Shown here one piece after another: positions 17,582 to 25,801 of a stretch of 64,000 bases of DNA. The notes under the pieces were generated by a model. That model saw nothing but the letters and a program-made list of their open reading frames with translations, was not told where the DNA came from and ran no database searches. This DNA is from Sphingorhabdus lacus (GTDB lineage Bacteria; Pseudomonadota; Alphaproteobacteria; Sphingomonadales; Sphingomonadaceae): NCBI RefSeq assembly GCF_009768975.1, contig NZ_CP035733.1:2170001-2234000 (forward strand), read 5' to 3'. Position numbers and translations under genes: made by a program. Every line of letters starts with the position of its first letter. Position 1 is the first letter of the stretch.

Positions 17582-19123
17582 GTGATCAACGATTACATCA
17601 TTGTCGGTGCCGGGACGGCAGGCTGTATGCTTGCCGATCGGCTGTCCGCCAATGGCAAGAACCGCGTATTGCTCGTCGAAGCTGGTGGCAAACCCCGGAA
17701 CCCGTTCATCCACATTCCGGCAGGCTTCGCCAAGCTATTCAAAAGCAGCAGCGACTGGAATTATGACAGCACGCCGCAATGCGGCACGTCCCAACGTACG
17801 GTTTACATTCCGCGCGGAAAAATGCTGGGCGGCAGCGCCAACATGAATGCGCTAATTCACCAGTGGGGCCATCCCGCCGACTTTGAAGAATGGGTGAATT
17901 CGGGTGCAACAGGCTGGGGCTGGGACAGTGTATCGCCAATTCTCCGGAAGCTGGAAACTGAACTGGAGCATGACGTAAATCCCAACGCTCATTCGGCCGC
18001 TTCCGACTTTGTCGATGCCGCCCGAGCGGTGATCGGAAATTCCGGGTCTACGTACAATGGCGGGGACTATGAAGGCGCCTGGATTGCGCAATGCAATATT
18101 CGGAAAGGCAAGCGGCACAGCATTTTTCACAGCCATTTGAAACCGGCATTAAAGCGCCAGAATCTGGTGACATTGACACACATGGCGGTCGAAACCCTGA
18201 TCATTGAGCAGGGCAAGGCAGTTGGCGTCATAATGAACGGAGCTCAAGGCCGGATTTCGGCGCTTGCCCGCGCAGGTGTGATACTCGCAGCAGGAGCGAT
18301 CGAGACCCCCGCTTTACTTCTGAGGTCGGGCATCGGCGATGGGGAGACGCTTCAAAAATTGGGCATTGAAGTGGAGTGCGTATCACCGCATGTCGGTCAG
18401 CATTTGCAGGACCATCCCATGGCGGTCACGGTATTTGCAACAAACCATGCTGATACCTACAAAACAGCAGAGTCTCCAAAAAACCTGTTTAAATATATCT
18501 TTACAAAAACCGGTCCCCTCGCATCAAACGCTGCCGAAGCAATCGCCTTTGCCCGATCATCGCCAACGCTGAATGCGCCTGATATTGAACTGATTTTTGC
18601 ACCCTTTGAATGGCGCGAACAGGCATTGCAACCACCCGCCATACATGGTTTTTCGATTGGAGCAGGATTGATTGCTCCCGCATCGAGGGGTTCAGTTTCA
18701 CTTGTCACACGGCATGTACAAGTGCAGCCGAAAATTGACCTCGGACTCTTTACGGACAGAGAAGGTCATGACCGTAAAACGATGCTCGCGGCTGTGTTGC
18801 TTGCGCGCAAAGTCGCGGCGCAATCACCATTGAATGCCCATATCGAAGGTGAACTTTCTCCGGGCGAACGGGCGAACGACTATGACGCGTTATTCACCGA
18901 AATTTGCCGCAATGTGCAGACCATCTACCACCCCGCAGGAACATGCCGGATCGGAGACGCCACGCAGGGTGTCATTTCATCCAAATTGAAAGTTCACGGT
19001 TGTGACAAGCTATGGATTGCAGATGCCTCCGTTATGCCAAGGCTCGTCCGTGGTCACCCTAATGCCGCGGTCGCGATGATCGCGGCCCGAGCGGCGGAAT
19101 TTATCTCAGACGAGGCACGCTGA
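17582..19123 (+). CDS. GMC-family FAD-dependent oxidoreductase (choline dehydrogenase-like)
   Basis: A 513-aa flavoprotein. It shows the N-terminal FAD motif 'IIVGAGTAGCMLADRL', the GMC signature 'PRGKMLGGSANMNALIHQWG', a second GMC signature 'AGAIETPALLLRSGIG' and the C-terminal active-site region with His450 in 'IYHPAGTCRIGD' and 'RGHPNAAVAMIAARAAEF'. It should oxidise an alcohol; the substrate cannot be read from the sequence. The GTG at 17582 is favoured because GGAG lies upstream and conservation begins there; an in-frame ATG at 17549 is possible. The probable regulator is the upstream TetR B. Confidence 0.9.
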   Translation: MINDYIIVGAGTAGCMLADRLSANGKNRVLLVEAGGKPRNPFIHIPAGFAKLFKSSSDWNYDSTPQCGTSQRTVYIPRGKMLGGSANMNALIHQWGHPADFEEWVNSGATGWGWDSVSPILRKLETELEHDVNPNAHSAASDFVDAARAVIGNSGSTYNGGDYEGAWIAQCNIRKGKRHSIFHSHLKPALKRQNLVTLTHMAVETLIIEQGKAVGVIMNGAQGRISALARAGVILAAGAIETPALLLRSGIGDGETLQKLGIEVECVSPHVGQHLQDHPMAVTVFATNHADTYKTAESPKNLFKYIFTKTGPLASNAAEAIAFARSSPTLNAPDIELIFAPFEWREQALQPPAIHGFSIGAGLIAPASRGSVSLVTRHVQVQPKIDLGLFTDREGHDRKTMLAAVLLARKVAAQSPLNAHIEGELSPGERANDYDALFTEICRNVQTIYHPAGTCRIGDATQGVISSKLKVHGCDKLWIADASVMPRLVRGHPNAAVAMIAARAAEFISDEAR

Positions 19124-19542
19124 CATGTCCATTCGACAGCACGCCACCGCTGACCCGCCTAGTATCTGTACAGACACCAATTTTCCGAGATCGGTTTGGC
19201 AACACCTCTACTCTGTTCAGAGATAGCCGTTGCCAAGCCGGACCCGCCCGTCGCACAGCTCCCCAGTTGTTTTTTGACGGGCGGGTCAAACTTAATCTTC
19301 AAAATACAGGAAGCCCTAACGAGCGTCGTCAAGGCGCTGGCACGCCGAACGACAGCTGTTTTACGAAATAGGGAACCCTCATCCGAAGTGCAAAAGACCT
19401 TAATACACCCGGTAAAGCGGAAGCTGATGACTTCGGCCTAATTTCCTGAGGCTGAAGTGTTTATCCACCAAATGTAACATGTTGATGCACGAAATGCGGT
19501 AAGCATCTTGCCGTCGTTCATTCTTCTGTTAGCGTAAGACCG
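19124..19542. other. 419-bp non-coding spacer before the photosynthesis cluster
   Basis: I see no convincing gene here; short open frames lack ribosome sites and recognisable content. The spacer holds one strong inverted repeat (listed separately) and, near 19458-19490, a TGT/ACA-rich stretch before bchI that misses the strict TGT-N12-ACA pattern. The bchI promoter must lie in its last 100 bp. Confidence 0.6.
19241..19287. repeat. Perfect 12-bp inverted repeat downstream of the GMC gene
   Basis: The arms GACCCGCCCGTC (19241-19252) and GACGGGCGGGTC (19276-19287) flank a 23-nt spacer that includes a run of six T. There is no T-run after the stem, so it is not a textbook terminator. It could be a weak terminator for the GMC gene or a boundary relic. 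Confidence 0.6.
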
Positions 19543-20544
19543 ATGGGTAATTTTCCGTTCAGCGCAATTGTCGGCCAAGATGAGATGAAGCGTGCGTTGC
19601 TGATTGCTGCGGTTGATGCGCGCATCGGCGGCGTGATGATCTTTGGCGACCGTGGCACCGGGAAATCCACAGCAGCTCGTGCTCTGGCAGCAACATTACC
19701 TCCTATTTCTGTCGTGGAAGGCTGTCGGTTTAACTGCGCGCCCGACGCCCGCGACGATTGCCCCGATCCATGCACATCGAAAAAAGCACACAAGATGTCG
19801 GTACCCTTCGTCGACCTCCCATTAGGTTCGACAGAAGACCGAGTGCTTGGCACACTCGATCTCGAGCGTGCGCTTGCCCATGGCGAGAAGCAGTTTGAAC
19901 CCGGTTTGCTGGCTAAGGCGCATCGTGGCTTTCTCTACATTGATGAAATCAACCTGCTCGAAGATCATGTCGTCGATTTGTTGCTGGACGTCGCGGCATC
20001 AGGACAGAATTTGGTCGAGCGCGACGGGTTGTCCATTCGGCACCCGGCCCGTTTCGTTCTGGTCGGCAGCGGCAATCCTGAAGAAGGGGAGTTGCGACCG
20101 CAATTGCTCGATCGCTTCGGCCTATCTGTCGAAGTTAAAACGCCCGAGACGGTAGAAGACCGCGTCGAAATCATGAAGCGCTGCGACGCGCATGAACAGA
20201 ATCCATCTGTTTTTGCCGAGATTTGGAAGGAAGAGGACGCAAAAGTCCTACGCCGAATTGCCAAAGCGAAGGCGGGGATCACCAAAGTCCACACACCAGA
20301 CTCAATCCTTACGGACACAGCTACCTTGTGCAAGGCAGTCGGCGCGGACGGTTTGCGTGGCGAGCTGACCGTGATGCGCGGTGCACGCGCACTTGCGGCC
20401 CTTGAAGGGAAAAAGACGGTCACCCGTGCGCACCTGAAATCCATCGCACCGCTGGCTTTGAGGCACCGTCTGCGGCGCAATGTGCTCGATGAAACAGGAT
20501 CGACTGTACGCATCGAACGCGCATTGGAGGAATGCTTCGGGTGA
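19543..20544 (+). CDS. bchI: Magnesium chelatase subunit BchI (AAA+ ATPase)
   Basis: A 333-aa AAA+ ATPase subunit of the BchHID magnesium chelatase, which inserts Mg into protoporphyrin IX as the first committed step to bacteriochlorophyll. Visible motifs are Walker A 'GDRGTGKST' (residues 35-43), Walker B 'FLYIDEINLL' and the sensor segment 'GSGNPEEGELRPQLLDRFGL'. The insert with 'CAPDARDDCPDPC' is typical of BchI. It heads the bchI-bchD-bchO block and its last 13 bases overlap bchD. No strict PpsR site was found upstream. Confidence 0.97.
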   Translation: MGNFPFSAIVGQDEMKRALLIAAVDARIGGVMIFGDRGTGKSTAARALAATLPPISVVEGCRFNCAPDARDDCPDPCTSKKAHKMSVPFVDLPLGSTEDRVLGTLDLERALAHGEKQFEPGLLAKAHRGFLYIDEINLLEDHVVDLLLDVAASGQNLVERDGLSIRHPARFVLVGSGNPEEGELRPQLLDRFGLSVEVKTPETVEDRVEIMKRCDAHEQNPSVFAEIWKEEDAKVLRRIAKAKAGITKVHTPDSILTDTATLCKAVGADGLRGELTVMRGARALAALEGKKTVTRAHLKSIAPLALRHRLRRNVLDETGSTVRIERALEECFG

Positions 20545-22217
20545 GCCCCACGACCGTCCTTGGTGACCGCGTCAGTGACACCGAACTCGCCCTTCACCTG
20601 TTTGTCCGCAACCCGCATCAGTTTGGAGGTATCATCCTTAAGGGACCGGGTCCCGTGCGCGACGCGATGGTGGCTTTTGCGCAAGAAGCTCTGGCCAAAA
20701 GAGGGCCGGTCGCGCGTATACCTGTCAATATCGATAGCGAACGGCTTTTGGGTGGCCTTGATCTGTCTGCGACCTTGGCCGCTGGTCGTGGTGTGATGCG
20801 TTCCGGTCTGCTCAACGACTGCAGCGGTGGCGTCGTCATTCTGCCCATGGCCGAGCGCATTCCACGCGACATCGCAGCCCACATTGCACAGGCCATGGAT
20901 GGGAGAAAGCTGGCGGCAATTCTGCTCGACGATTCCGTAGACGGTGATGAAGCCCCTCCCCCGGTTTTGACCGAACGCATCGCCTTTCATTGCGATATGT
21001 CCGAGTTACGGCAATTTGACGGTGCTGCGTCACCCACTGCCCTGCACTCAGCCGCCCTGACCGACATGCAACTGGTCGGGTTGGTCAATACTGCTTCGGC
21101 ATTGGGAATTGGATCAGCTCGTGCTTCTATTTTTGCCCATAAAGCCGCGCATGCGCATGCCGAGTTTCATGGACGCGCTGCGGCAAATGATGACGACTTG
21201 ACCGCCGCAGTCCGGTTGGTGCTGGCGCCACGTGCGACGCAATTTCCACCCGATGCTCCTCCTGAACCGGAATCTGACCCGCCGCCTGATCAGCCTGATT
21301 CCGATCCGGGTGACGACGAAGAACGTCAGGTCGAAGATATGGATTTAGAGGATATCCTGCTCGAGGCGGCCGCAGCGGCTATTCCTAAAAATATTCTCGA
21401 TCAAATCAACGGGACGGCGAAGGGAAAGGGTAAAGGCCAAGCTGGCCGGTCGGGGCAAAAGCAGAAATCGGCTCAACGTGGCCGCCCCTTGGGCGCCCGA
21501 CCGGGGGTACCCGGACATGGGCGCAAGCTCGCCTTGATTGACAGCTTGCGTGCTGCCGCGCCTTGGCAGTCCATGCGTCGTGCCGCCGCAGCTGCAAACG
21601 ACCTGCGCAAAATCCATATCCGTAAATCGGACCTGCGCGTACGTCATTACGAACAGCGCCGTGAAAGCCTGACCATATTCGCCGTGGATGCATCGGGGTC
21701 GTCCGCCTTGTCCCGTTTGGCAGAGGCAAAAGGTGCGGTCGAAATGATGTTGGCGCAAGCCTATGTGAAACGCAGCCAAGTTGCCCTGATTGCCTTTCGT
21801 CAAAATGGTGCGGAAATATTGTTGCCTCCAACGCGATCGCTCACCCGGGCTAGGCGCGCTTTAGCGGCGCTTCCCGGGGGTGGCGGTACACCCCTGGCGG
21901 CAGGTTTGCAGGCGGCGCAGCACATGGCCGAGACTGCTATGCGCGGTGGGCAAACACCCACGATCGCAATTTTAACTGATGGCAAAGCCAATGTACGAAC
22001 GGACGGGACCGCCAACCGCGAGCTGGCGATGGCCGAAGCACAACAGGCGGCGAAATCGCTCGCCCAAAGCGGGGTCCAGTGCATCGTAATTGATATTTCA
22101 CCCCGCCCTCGCGTAGAAGCGGCGGAATTGGCAGAAGCATTGAACGGTCGTTACCTTCCCTTACCGCAAGCTCAAAGCACAGCCATGGTCGCCGCCATTG
22201 AGAGCATTGGTGGCTAA
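20532..22217 (+). CDS. bchD: Magnesium chelatase subunit BchD
   Basis: A 561-aa subunit. It has a degenerate AAA-like N-terminal half without a clear Walker A, an acidic Pro/Asp-rich linker at about 240-275 ('PPEPESDPPPDQPDSD'), a basic Lys/Gly stretch, and a C-terminal von Willebrand A domain with a MIDAS motif 'DASGS' (Asp386) and 'GGGGTPLAAGLQ'. It bridges the BchI ring to BchH. The gene overlaps the 3' end of bchI, implying translational coupling. Confidence 0.97.
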   Translation: MLRVSPTTVLGDRVSDTELALHLFVRNPHQFGGIILKGPGPVRDAMVAFAQEALAKRGPVARIPVNIDSERLLGGLDLSATLAAGRGVMRSGLLNDCSGGVVILPMAERIPRDIAAHIAQAMDGRKLAAILLDDSVDGDEAPPPVLTERIAFHCDMSELRQFDGAASPTALHSAALTDMQLVGLVNTASALGIGSARASIFAHKAAHAHAEFHGRAAANDDDLTAAVRLVLAPRATQFPPDAPPEPESDPPPDQPDSDPGDDEERQVEDMDLEDILLEAAAAAIPKNILDQINGTAKGKGKGQAGRSGQKQKSAQRGRPLGARPGVPGHGRKLALIDSLRAAAPWQSMRRAAAAANDLRKIHIRKSDLRVRHYEQRRESLTIFAVDASGSSALSRLAEAKGAVEMMLAQAYVKRSQVALIAFRQNGAEILLPPTRSLTRARRALAALPGGGGTPLAAGLQAAQHMAETAMRGGQTPTIAILTDGKANVRTDGTANRELAMAEAQQAAKSLAQSGVQCIVIDISPRPRVEAAELAEALNGRYLPLPQAQSTAMVAAIESIGG

Positions 22218-22268
22218 GTCCCTCCCATCCCGGCAGGGATCCTTTGGCCATATCATGCGGACGCCAAA

Positions 22269-23150
22269 ATGAGCCGTTATCCCGATTGGAATTCGGACGG
22301 TGCAGACTGGCCCAATCGGGAAACAAGCCGCTTTGTCCGTGCAGGTGGCTATGACTGGCATGTCCAGCAGGCCGGGACCGGACCTGTGTGCCTGATGCTT
22401 CATGGCACCGGAGCAGCCACACATAGCTGGCGCGACCTTATGCCATTGTTGGCGAAACACTATACAGTCGTTGCGTTGGACTTGCCGGGGCATGGATTCA
22501 CGAAAAGCGTCGCGGGTGGCCGAGTATCGTTGGAAGGTATGGCCGCGTCTATTGCGGTATTGATTGAACAAATTGGCCTGACTCCCAACCTGATCGTTGG
22601 ACACAGCGCCGGCGTTGCGATCGGCGCTCGGGTTCTGATTGACCAGGCTTGGACGATCCCCTTGATCGGATTTACTCCCGCGTTGATGCCTTTTCCGGGC
22701 CTAGCTGCGCGTCTCTTCCCGCAACTCGCCAAGATGCTTTTCACCAACCCGTTTGTCGCAATCATCTTTTCACGGATGGCGCAATCACCGGGTCAGACCG
22801 CAAAATTCCTTGAACGAGCCACCGGTTCCAAAATCGATTCGGCGGGAGATCGCTATTATACGCGGCTGTTCAGCAAATCGGGCCATTGCGACGGCGCCAT
22901 CCGCATGATGGCCAACTGGCGTTTGGAAAAATTGCGGGACCAATTGCCAAAACTGACATCGCCGACGCTGCTGATACGGGCAAGTCAGGATTTGGCTATT
23001 CCAAAAGCTGCGGTCGAAGATGCCGCAGCGCTCATTCCCGACTGCACAATCGATGTTATGGAGAAGTTCGGCCACTTGGCACATGAGGAAGATCCAAAGC
23101 AGGCCGCGGAGAGCATAGTGCGGTTTGCGAAAAGGCAGGGCATCGCCTAA
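22269..23150 (+). CDS. bchO: Alpha/beta hydrolase BchO, putative magnesium-chelatase accessory protein
   Basis: A 293-aa alpha/beta hydrolase with 'MLHGTGAATHSWRDLMPLL', nucleophile elbow 'GHSAGVAIG' (Ser113) and C-terminal 'FGHLAHEEDP' carrying the His. Proteins of this kind follow bchI-bchD in purple-bacterial photosynthesis clusters and are named BchO. The reaction is not established; the name rests on position and family. It lies 51 bp after bchD on the same strand. Confidence 0.93.
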   Translation: MSRYPDWNSDGADWPNRETSRFVRAGGYDWHVQQAGTGPVCLMLHGTGAATHSWRDLMPLLAKHYTVVALDLPGHGFTKSVAGGRVSLEGMAASIAVLIEQIGLTPNLIVGHSAGVAIGARVLIDQAWTIPLIGFTPALMPFPGLAARLFPQLAKMLFTNPFVAIIFSRMAQSPGQTAKFLERATGSKIDSAGDRYYTRLFSKSGHCDGAIRMMANWRLEKLRDQLPKLTSPTLLIRASQDLAIPKAAVEDAAALIPDCTIDVMEKFGHLAHEEDPKQAAESIVRFAKRQGIA

Positions 23151-23173
23151 ACAAAACAAGAAGGAAAGCCGGC

Positions 23174-23335
23174 ATGGAACCAAGCGCATGGGACAATCTG
23201 GGTTTTGTGGAAATCATCTTTTCGGGCGCCGTGGCCCTCGGGCTCGGGTTTTGGCAGCTTTGGTCAATCAACCGCGAGATCGCCAAGGATAAGGAAAAGG
23301 CCGCGACCAAAAACGACCCTTCCAAATCCGACTAG
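23174..23335 (+). CDS. Small (53 aa) single-pass membrane protein after bchO
   Basis: A 53-residue protein: a short N-terminus 'MEPSAWDNLGF', one membrane helix ('VEIIFSGAVALGLGFWQLW', about residues 12-30) and a charged Lys/Asp-rich tail. A good ribosome site (AAGGAAAG) precedes the ATG and the gene begins 24 bp after the bchO stop, so it should be co-transcribed with bchIDO. Its TAG stop overlaps the TAG stop of convergent crtC through a shared palindromic CTAG (23332-23335). The topology (N-out/C-in likely by the charge rule) and place suggest a role in pigment or complex assembly, which is inference. Confidence 0.72.
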   Translation: MEPSAWDNLGFVEIIFSGAVALGLGFWQLWSINREIAKDKEKAATKNDPSKSD

Positions 23336-24339
23336 GTCTCTCGCGGCATTTTATAGGGCAGCATGAACTGGATGACCGGATTTACCAAACGGTTGAGTGA
23401 GATACTCTCCTGTATCGCTATGACCGGTTCTCCGTACATGCGCGCGGCGACGGCCGTGCGGGCGTAGAATGGAGAATCCTCCCATGTCTTGATGACCGAT
23501 GCATGGCCCCTGTCAGCGCGCGTCTGCCTCGACATGCCCCACCAGGTCAGCGGCAAGGGCGCGACCAACGGAAGCTCGTCCTCTTGCGGCGTTCCGCTTG
23601 CATCAAAACGGAGCGCACTTGCAAATTCGCTGCCATCGCGGCGCGTGCCTTCATAAATGACCGCGACTTGTTTTGCCACATGCGCGCGTGACCAGTGCCA
23701 GCTCTTGAAACCGTTTTCGATGGGCTCGCTGCCATGGTTGCTGTCGAGATATCCGCTCCCTTTCCAAGCTATCTGGGGCGCGTCCATCTTGACTTCTATT
23801 CTAGCGCGCGGGGCAATAGCCTGCCAATGATGCCGTCCCTTTGGGTCGAGCGTGAAAGCCCGATGGTTCAGCATTTCAGGATGCAGGATGATCTGTCCCT
23901 TTACTCGACGCCGCCACGGGATGCCGAGCCGGATATCCCGTTCTTCGATGTCGATGATCAAACGATCCTTGTCCCAACGCATTGCGCTGGGTCCGATGCT
24001 CAATGTGTCGCGCTGTTGGGTAGTATCGGCAATGCCACGTTCGGTCATAACCCAGCGTGCTCCCTTGCGCCCGTAAAGCGCAATGTTCAGACAACTGTGG
24101 TCTAGCGGAATGTTCCGTCCCGATTTCTTATAATAGGGCGAGAAAACGCTACCGATAAAGCTGATGATGGTTAGCCCGTAGCGTTCGTCATCACTGAGCG
24201 CGTCGATATACCACCAGCGATATCCCTGCGGTGGAACCAGCGTGTCGAAATATGGTCGGACAGCAAGGCTTCGCTCGCCTGCCTCCCCGACAAGGCGGCC
24301 ATGGGGACCCCAGCGCCCGGATGGGTCGCCCCGCCCGCG
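23332..24339 (-). CDS. crtC: Hydroxyneurosporene/carotenoid 1,2-hydratase CrtC (start uncertain)
   Basis: A carotenoid 1,2-hydratase that adds water to the psi end groups of acyclic carotenoids in the spirilloxanthin/spheroidene branch. Family hallmarks are 'GYRWWYIDALSDDERYGLTI', 'FIGSVFSPYY', 'GSGYLDSNHGSEPIENGFK' and 'WHWSRAH'. Homology begins near 'RPYFDTLVPP' (about 24255), but no ATG or GTG lies there in frame. The nearest candidates are TTG at 24339 (used here, 335 aa), CTG at 24240 (302 aa) and GTG at 24396. The 5' end overlaps crtD, so crtC is likely coupled to crtD translation. Confidence 0.9.
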   Translation of the reverse strand, partial: RGRGDPSGRWGPHGRLVGEAGERSLAVRPYFDTLVPPQGYRWWYIDALSDDERYGLTIISFIGSVFSPYYKKSGRNIPLDHSCLNIALYGRKGARWVMTERGIADTTQQRDTLSIGPSAMRWDKDRLIIDIEERDIRLGIPWRRRVKGQIILHPEMLNHRAFTLDPKGRHHWQAIAPRARIEVKMDAPQIAWKGSGYLDSNHGSEPIENGFKSWHWSRAHVAKQVAVIYEGTRRDGSEFASALRFDASGTPQEDELPLVAPLPLTWWGMSRQTRADRGHASVIKTWEDSPFYARTAVAARMYGEPVIAIQESISLNRLVNPVIQFMLPYKMPRET

Positions 24340-25787
24340 CAATAAAGCCCACGGATCGCTGTCCGGCTGCCGGGCCGGAGGAAGGAGGCCGCCCACCCGT
24401 GCGAGGCCCGTCCATAAAGGGCTCCACCCGTCGCCGGGAACAGTGTCGCGAATTCCGACGGTGTCACCAGACGGTGCGGCAACGGATTTTCCAGCTCCAA
24501 CCCGCATGCGCTCAAGCGTGCCAGCATGTTCGATGTGCATGTCTCTCTCTCCTCCGTCGAATAAATATGGTGGTCGCCATTGGCAGGCGCGTTGACAATG
24601 ACCTGCAATCGCTCACGTCCAAGCTCGTGCGTTTGCCCTGTGCCGCGATCTAACGCGCAGACATACGCGGTTGGCGCACTGGGCGGGCTGCCTGCCCTTA
24701 TCTCCTGAAATTCGCGCGGATAATCTGGTGAGAAGAATACATTATGGTGATCGAGGGGAAAGCCGCTAGTCTTGCAGTTGGCTAGCCAGACAAGCGCGGA
24801 TAGGGAACGCGCCGCCACCGGAACCTTACGAACGGCGGGCGTGACGTCATCACCCAGTAAGCCGCTTGCCAGCGCCGCGGGATCCCCGTTGAAGATAATT
24901 TTCTCGGTCGCAATTCGTTCGCCACTTGCCAGTTCAACGGCAGTTACGGACTGTTTGTGCACATCGATCCGCGCCACTGGAGTATCGTAACGGAAAACAA
25001 CTCCCTGCGATTTGGCGAGTTTTTCAAGCGCCGTTGCCAATGCACTCATCCCGCCTTCAATAGCCCACACCCCTTGGGCTTCTACATGGGCGATCAGCAT
25101 CAATGTGGCAGGGGTTTGAAAGGGCGATGAGCCGCAATAGGTGGTGTAGCGCCCAAAAAGCTGAAGCAACCGCGGATCGTCAAAATGCTCTTTGAGCACC
25201 TTCCATAGGCTCTCATAAGGGCGGATATCGATCAGCGCCTTCACGCGCCACAACCCGATCCGCCACATCAAACCGGGAGGGTAAGTTTTGGAATTGTGCA
25301 GGAACGGCGTGTCCAATATCTCAAAGATGCGTTTCGCTTCTTTGGTAAAGTTCCGAAAGCCTGCTGCTGCCTTCGCTCCTGCAAATTCGCCGATCGCTTC
25401 CATGCTGCGATCGGCGTCAGCATAAAGATCAAGTCGGTCCTCGGGGCCCCATGCATGCCGTGCAAGCCTGTCGGCTTGGTGCAGACGTATATGATCCTCG
25501 CTGCGTTCACCGGCCGACTCGAATATGGCATCAATGACAGATCGCATCGTAAACACGGTAGGCCCAGCATCAATGGGTGTACCATCAACCTCCAGTTGAC
25601 GTACCTTGCCGCCCGGCCTGGATTCCTTTTCTAGGACAGTAACTTTCATGCCGCGCGTGGCGAGCAACACCGCGCTAACGAGGCCGCCTATGCCTGCTCC
25701 GATGATAACGGTCGGGCTGCCCTGAATGATGTTGCTGCTCCCTCTTGAAAGTTCCGTTTGACCACAGGCTAACAGAAGTCCAATCAT
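24171..25787 (-). CDS. crtD: Methoxyneurosporene/hydroxyneurosporene desaturase CrtD (start uncertain)
   Basis: An FAD-dependent carotenoid 3,4-desaturase of the CrtI/CrtD family: N-terminal dinucleotide motif 'VIIGAGIGGLVSAVLLATRG', 'ESRPGGKVRQ', and C-terminal 'GLYCAGGATHPGAGVPMAAL'. The only canonical start is the ATG at 25785-25787, inside a PpsR-like site and only 14 bp from the divergent crtF start. The ribosome site AGAGGGAG instead sits before ATC (25730) and ATT (25727), which may be the real, non-canonical start. The C-terminus runs about 27 residues past the usual end ('HISTRWFHRRDI...') and overlaps crtC. Confidence 0.93.
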   Translation of the reverse strand: MIGLLLACGQTELSRGSSNIIQGSPTVIIGAGIGGLVSAVLLATRGMKVTVLEKESRPGGKVRQLEVDGTPIDAGPTVFTMRSVIDAIFESAGERSEDHIRLHQADRLARHAWGPEDRLDLYADADRSMEAIGEFAGAKAAAGFRNFTKEAKRIFEILDTPFLHNSKTYPPGLMWRIGLWRVKALIDIRPYESLWKVLKEHFDDPRLLQLFGRYTTYCGSSPFQTPATLMLIAHVEAQGVWAIEGGMSALATALEKLAKSQGVVFRYDTPVARIDVHKQSVTAVELASGERIATEKIIFNGDPAALASGLLGDDVTPAVRKVPVAARSLSALVWLANCKTSGFPLDHHNVFFSPDYPREFQEIRAGSPPSAPTAYVCALDRGTGQTHELGRERLQVIVNAPANGDHHIYSTEERETCTSNMLARLSACGLELENPLPHRLVTPSEFATLFPATGGALYGRASHGWAASFLRPGSRTAIRGLYCAGGATHPGAGVPMAALSGRQASEALLSDHISTRWFHRRDIAGGISTRSVMTNATG

Positions 25788-25794
25788 TTGGACA
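25777..25794. promoter_or_regulatory. PpsR-like site between crtD and crtF
   Basis: AGTCCAATCATTTGGACA fits TGT-N12-ACA with one mismatch (AGT for TGT) and has an internal CCAA/TTGG dyad. It lies in the short divergent spacer, so one bound repressor could shut off both crt genes. Confidence 0.6.
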
Positions 25795-25801
25795 AATATT
25801 T

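Noticed and set aside
19196..19441. 81-aa open frame in the spacer before bchI
   Set aside because: It runs through the perfect inverted repeat, has no ribosome site and no recognisable or compositionally convincing protein.
19458..19490. PpsR site before bchI
   Set aside because: TGT triplets are followed after 12 nt by TGT, CAC or TGC, never ACA.
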